Shown one piece after another: positions 62,163 through 64,000 of a DNA stretch of 64,000 nt. Numbering within the stretch: position 1 is the first letter of the stretch; every line of letters starts with the position of its first letter. The stretch comes from M3 sp045133615. Lineage in GTDB: Bacteria > Bacteroidota > Bacteroidia > Bacteroidales > Muribaculaceae. The translations under genes and the position numbers were made by a program. The stretch is from contig JBGUUQ010000148.1 of NCBI GenBank assembly GCA_045133615.1, positions 1 through 64,000 of the forward strand. The letters run 5' to 3'. The notes under the pieces are model-generated. The model ran no database searches and was not told the origin of the DNA. It worked only from the letters and a program-made list of their open reading frames with translations.

Positions 62163-63560
62163 TTACTCAAGTAGCCCGAATTCTTTTAGGGATATAATCT
62201 TAGCGACATAAGTTCCCTTTCCTTTCATTAGGGAGGGGACTTTTTTGAATTTTATGGGGTTCAGACTTTTGAATTTCATTACCGCATAATATGGTGAAGA
62301 TTTTGGCGAAAATCCATATTCTTTAAGAGTCTCCTTTGTCCAAATTTGGAATGAGCCAGTTTTAGACAATTTAAAAAGCAAAGGATTTGTACCTCCGTAA
62401 TGTAATAAAACGTATTTAAGTCGAGAAAAACCGGGAGTAACGGTTAGTGACCCTCTAACATCTCCAATTCTTACATAAGTAATTCCAGTTTTAATCATTT
62501 GGAGAATAGCATGTTTATCTACATGATTCACCAAAACTGTCGGAATCGCTTTTTCTCTATCTTTATTAGACGAAAAATTAGCCATACATTCTGATTTTAA
62601 ATGTAAATAAATTTCCGGTCTAACAGCCAAAACAGAACCATAAGAATTATTCAAGGCTAAATCATCACGATTAAGTCCACTTGAATCAATATGTCTGTAT
62701 GGTAAAAGCCTTAATAGTTTATAGGTATTCTCCACAGGTTCTTGGACTATATTCTGAAAGGTTATAATATTTCGTGGAAATTGAACAAGGACTTTATCTG
62801 TGTAAAATTTGAAGAAATCAGAGTTTATCTCATATCCTACAGCATTTCGATTATTTCGCAATGCTGCTAAAGCCGTAGTACCACTACCCATAAAGGGATC
62901 TAATACGGTATCTTCAGAAAAAGAAAACATTCTTATCAAACGCGATGGCAATTCCTCGGGGAATACTGCAATGTGTTTATTCTGTCTTTCTCCGGGGAAA
63001 TACCAATGAGAAGAAAAGAATGTATTCCATTCCTCATCACTTAACTTAGACCGCTCTTTTACCTCATGTGAAATCGGTTTAGACTCTCCTGGTTTCTTGA
63101 ATAATAAAATATGCTCATAATTAATCTTCACGATTCCACCCCGGGGATAAGGATAGCTTCCCATAACCTTACCTCCTCCTGATGTGTGCATAGTTGTTTG
63201 CTTCTGCCATATAATAGAGCCCATATAATCAAATCCAATCGTTTCACAGAAACGTATTATCTCTGAATGTATGGGCACAACTTTATAACGTCCATAATAT
63301 GTCGCTCTCGCAAATTGATCTCCAATGTTTATACACAATCGACATCCTTTTCGAAGTACGCGAAAGCACTCCATCCACACCAAATTAAGACTATCTATAT
63401 ACTCCTCATAACTTTGTCCGAAGCCAATTTGGTCTGAATCTCCATAATCTTTTAACTGCCAATATGGAGGGGATGTAACAATAAGATCAACGGATTCATT
63501 ATCCGTATATCTCATCTGCCGACAATCTCCGGTTATGAAGACATGGTTCAATCGATTCAT
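62163..63560 (-). CDS. DNA methyltransferase, SPPY (N4-cytosine-like), with extra C-terminal domain
   Basis: 465 residues. Motif IV DLIVTSPPYW (T29-S-P-P-Y-W34) precedes motif I VLDPFMGSGTTALAA (D221-G227), so it is a beta-class amino-methyltransferase; SPPY favours N4-cytosine methylation, though N6-adenine is not excluded. The methyltransferase part ends near residue 265. The last ~195 residues (from about YRHIDSSGLNRDD to the end) are an extra domain I do not recognise, possibly for target recognition. Its start overlaps the stop of the upstream methyltransferase gene (ATGA). It converges with the endonuclease operon, so the two are transcribed separately. Confidence 0.88.
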   Translation of the reverse strand: MNRLNHVFITGDCRQMRYTDNESVDLIVTSPPYWQLKDYGDSDQIGFGQSYEEYIDSLNLVWMECFRVLRKGCRLCINIGDQFARATYYGRYKVVPIHSEIIRFCETIGFDYMGSIIWQKQTTMHTSGGGKVMGSYPYPRGGIVKINYEHILLFKKPGESKPISHEVKERSKLSDEEWNTFFSSHWYFPGERQNKHIAVFPEELPSRLIRMFSFSEDTVLDPFMGSGTTALAALRNNRNAVGYEINSDFFKFYTDKVLVQFPRNIITFQNIVQEPVENTYKLLRLLPYRHIDSSGLNRDDLALNNSYGSVLAVRPEIYLHLKSECMANFSSNKDREKAIPTVLVNHVDKHAILQMIKTGITYVRIGDVRGSLTVTPGFSRLKYVLLHYGGTNPLLFKLSKTGSFQIWTKETLKEYGFSPKSSPYYAVMKFKSLNPIKFKKVPSLMKGKGTYVAKIISLKEFGLLE

Positions 63561-64000
63561 TTTTCAGAAAATAAGGCGCAAGGCTCGCTAAATGGGATTT
63601 CCGTTAGGAATCTGTCAGAATAATAATCAGCTTCATAGCTAAGGTGTTTATCATCAGAAGACAACTCCGAAATATCCTTAATAAAGTGGAATATTAAATC
63701 CGATTCCTGTCCTGTCATGACTTTGCAGCCCAATCTTTTATTATAGTGCTTAACTTCTTTTTTTAACAATTCTCGTTGTTCAACGAAGCTGATATGACGT
63801 AGAAACCTATCTCTTATTGACTGATTAGCTATGTCTATATCAAAGTCTTGAATATTTTGATTGATTATGTTATATAGTAAGGAGTCTATTTCATATCCTA
63901 CACTATTTCGTTCACATAAAATTGCAGCTAATGTAGTTGTCCCTAATCCAACAAATGGATCAAGTACAAGATCTCCTCTTTGAGAAAACATATTAATCAA
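63557..64000 (-). CDS. Second DNA methyltransferase, C-terminal part (cut by window end)
   Basis: 147 residues visible; the 5' part continues beyond 64000. The segment VLDPFVGLGTTTLAAILCERNSVGYEID is motif I (AdoMet-binding) of a beta-class methyltransferase, with the catalytic SPPY/DPPY expected in the missing part. After it comes a helical, Lys/Glu-rich tail (about 60-147). It overlaps the next methyltransferase by 4 bp, so both are co-translated and are diverged paralogues, each probably modifying one strand of an asymmetric site. Confidence 0.8.
   Translation of the reverse strand: MINMFSQRGDLVLDPFVGLGTTTLAAILCERNSVGYEIDSLLYNIINQNIQDFDIDIANQSIRDRFLRHISFVEQRELLKKEVKHYNKRLGCKVMTGQESDLIFHFIKDISELSSDDKHLSYEADYYSDRFLTEIPFSEPCALFSEK

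Larger units (their letters stand above)
53109..64000 (+). mobile_element. Integrative mobilizable element with restriction-modification cargo
   Basis: Genes typical of Bacteroides mobilizable elements follow one another: tyrosine integrase, a frameshifted excisionase-type HTH, DUF3408, mobC and a MobB-type relaxase, all on the plus strand. No type IV secretion genes are present, so transfer would need a helper conjugative element. Between and after these lie accessory genes: AlbA_2 regulator, ART-like protein, an XRE-REase-REase unit and two methyltransferases. Several of these are AT-rich compared with the chromosomal genes to the left. The right end is not in the window and the left end is only approximate, so the R-M locus might also be a separate insertion. 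Confidence 0.65.

Overview
The window looks like a chromosomal segment of a gut-type member of the Bacteroidales (Bacteroidota), perhaps Muribaculaceae or Bacteroidaceae. The evidence is a SusC/SusD pair, DUF4270, a TonB/ExbB/ExbD/ExbD cluster, an Na+-NQR operon, a BspA-like repeat protein, a Bacteroides-type Mob region, and many promoters carrying the Bacteroidota -7 element TAnnTTTG. Those promoter motifs, together with start-codon quality, were used to choose several translation starts.

Layout: 1-1613 is the 3' part of a tRNA-Ser(GCU) gene with a small AT-rich island behind it. The island carries a CoiA-like nuclease gene and is bounded by a ~55-bp direct repeat of the tRNA 3' end plus its terminator. 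1621-15680 is ordinary chromosome: an AI-2E family permease, an MFS transporter, a small lipoprotein, a YhcG-type nuclease, a class A beta-lactamase with an unknown partner, a 1550-residue TamB, a GT39 glycosyltransferase, a carboxypeptidase-regulatory-like protein and tRNA-Thr(CGU). 15701-27355 holds DUF4270 with a short glycogen/starch synthase, a dsbD-mazG-topB operon, and M18 and M16 peptidases. 27610-33982 is a SusC-SusD-phosphoesterase operon. 34227-39660 holds an ABC-F ATPase, a DMT exporter and TrkH/TrkA potassium uptake. 39733-49203 is the energy-coupling region: exbB-exbD-exbD-tonB on the minus strand, divergent from nqrABCDEF. 49321-52815 holds a HigA-like regulator with a truncated HigB toxin remnant, an FKBP isomerase and a BspA-like surface protein.

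From about 53.1 kb to the end is an integrative mobilizable element. It has a tyrosine recombinase, an AlbA_2/ATPase/winged-helix protein, a protein with ADP-ribosyltransferase-like motifs, a large unknown protein, a frameshifted excisionase-type HTH gene, DUF3408, a candidate oriT, and the mobC and relaxase genes. Its cargo is a restriction-modification locus: an XRE controller translationally coupled to two tandem, diverged MjaI-type endonucleases, facing two overlapping SPPY-type DNA methyltransferase genes, the second of which runs off the window. The duplicated endonuclease plus duplicated methyltransferase layout suggests a heterodimeric enzyme with an asymmetric site. This and the AlbA_2 + ART-like pair are the two most interesting systems here. 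All assignments rest on reading motifs and context; no database search was possible.
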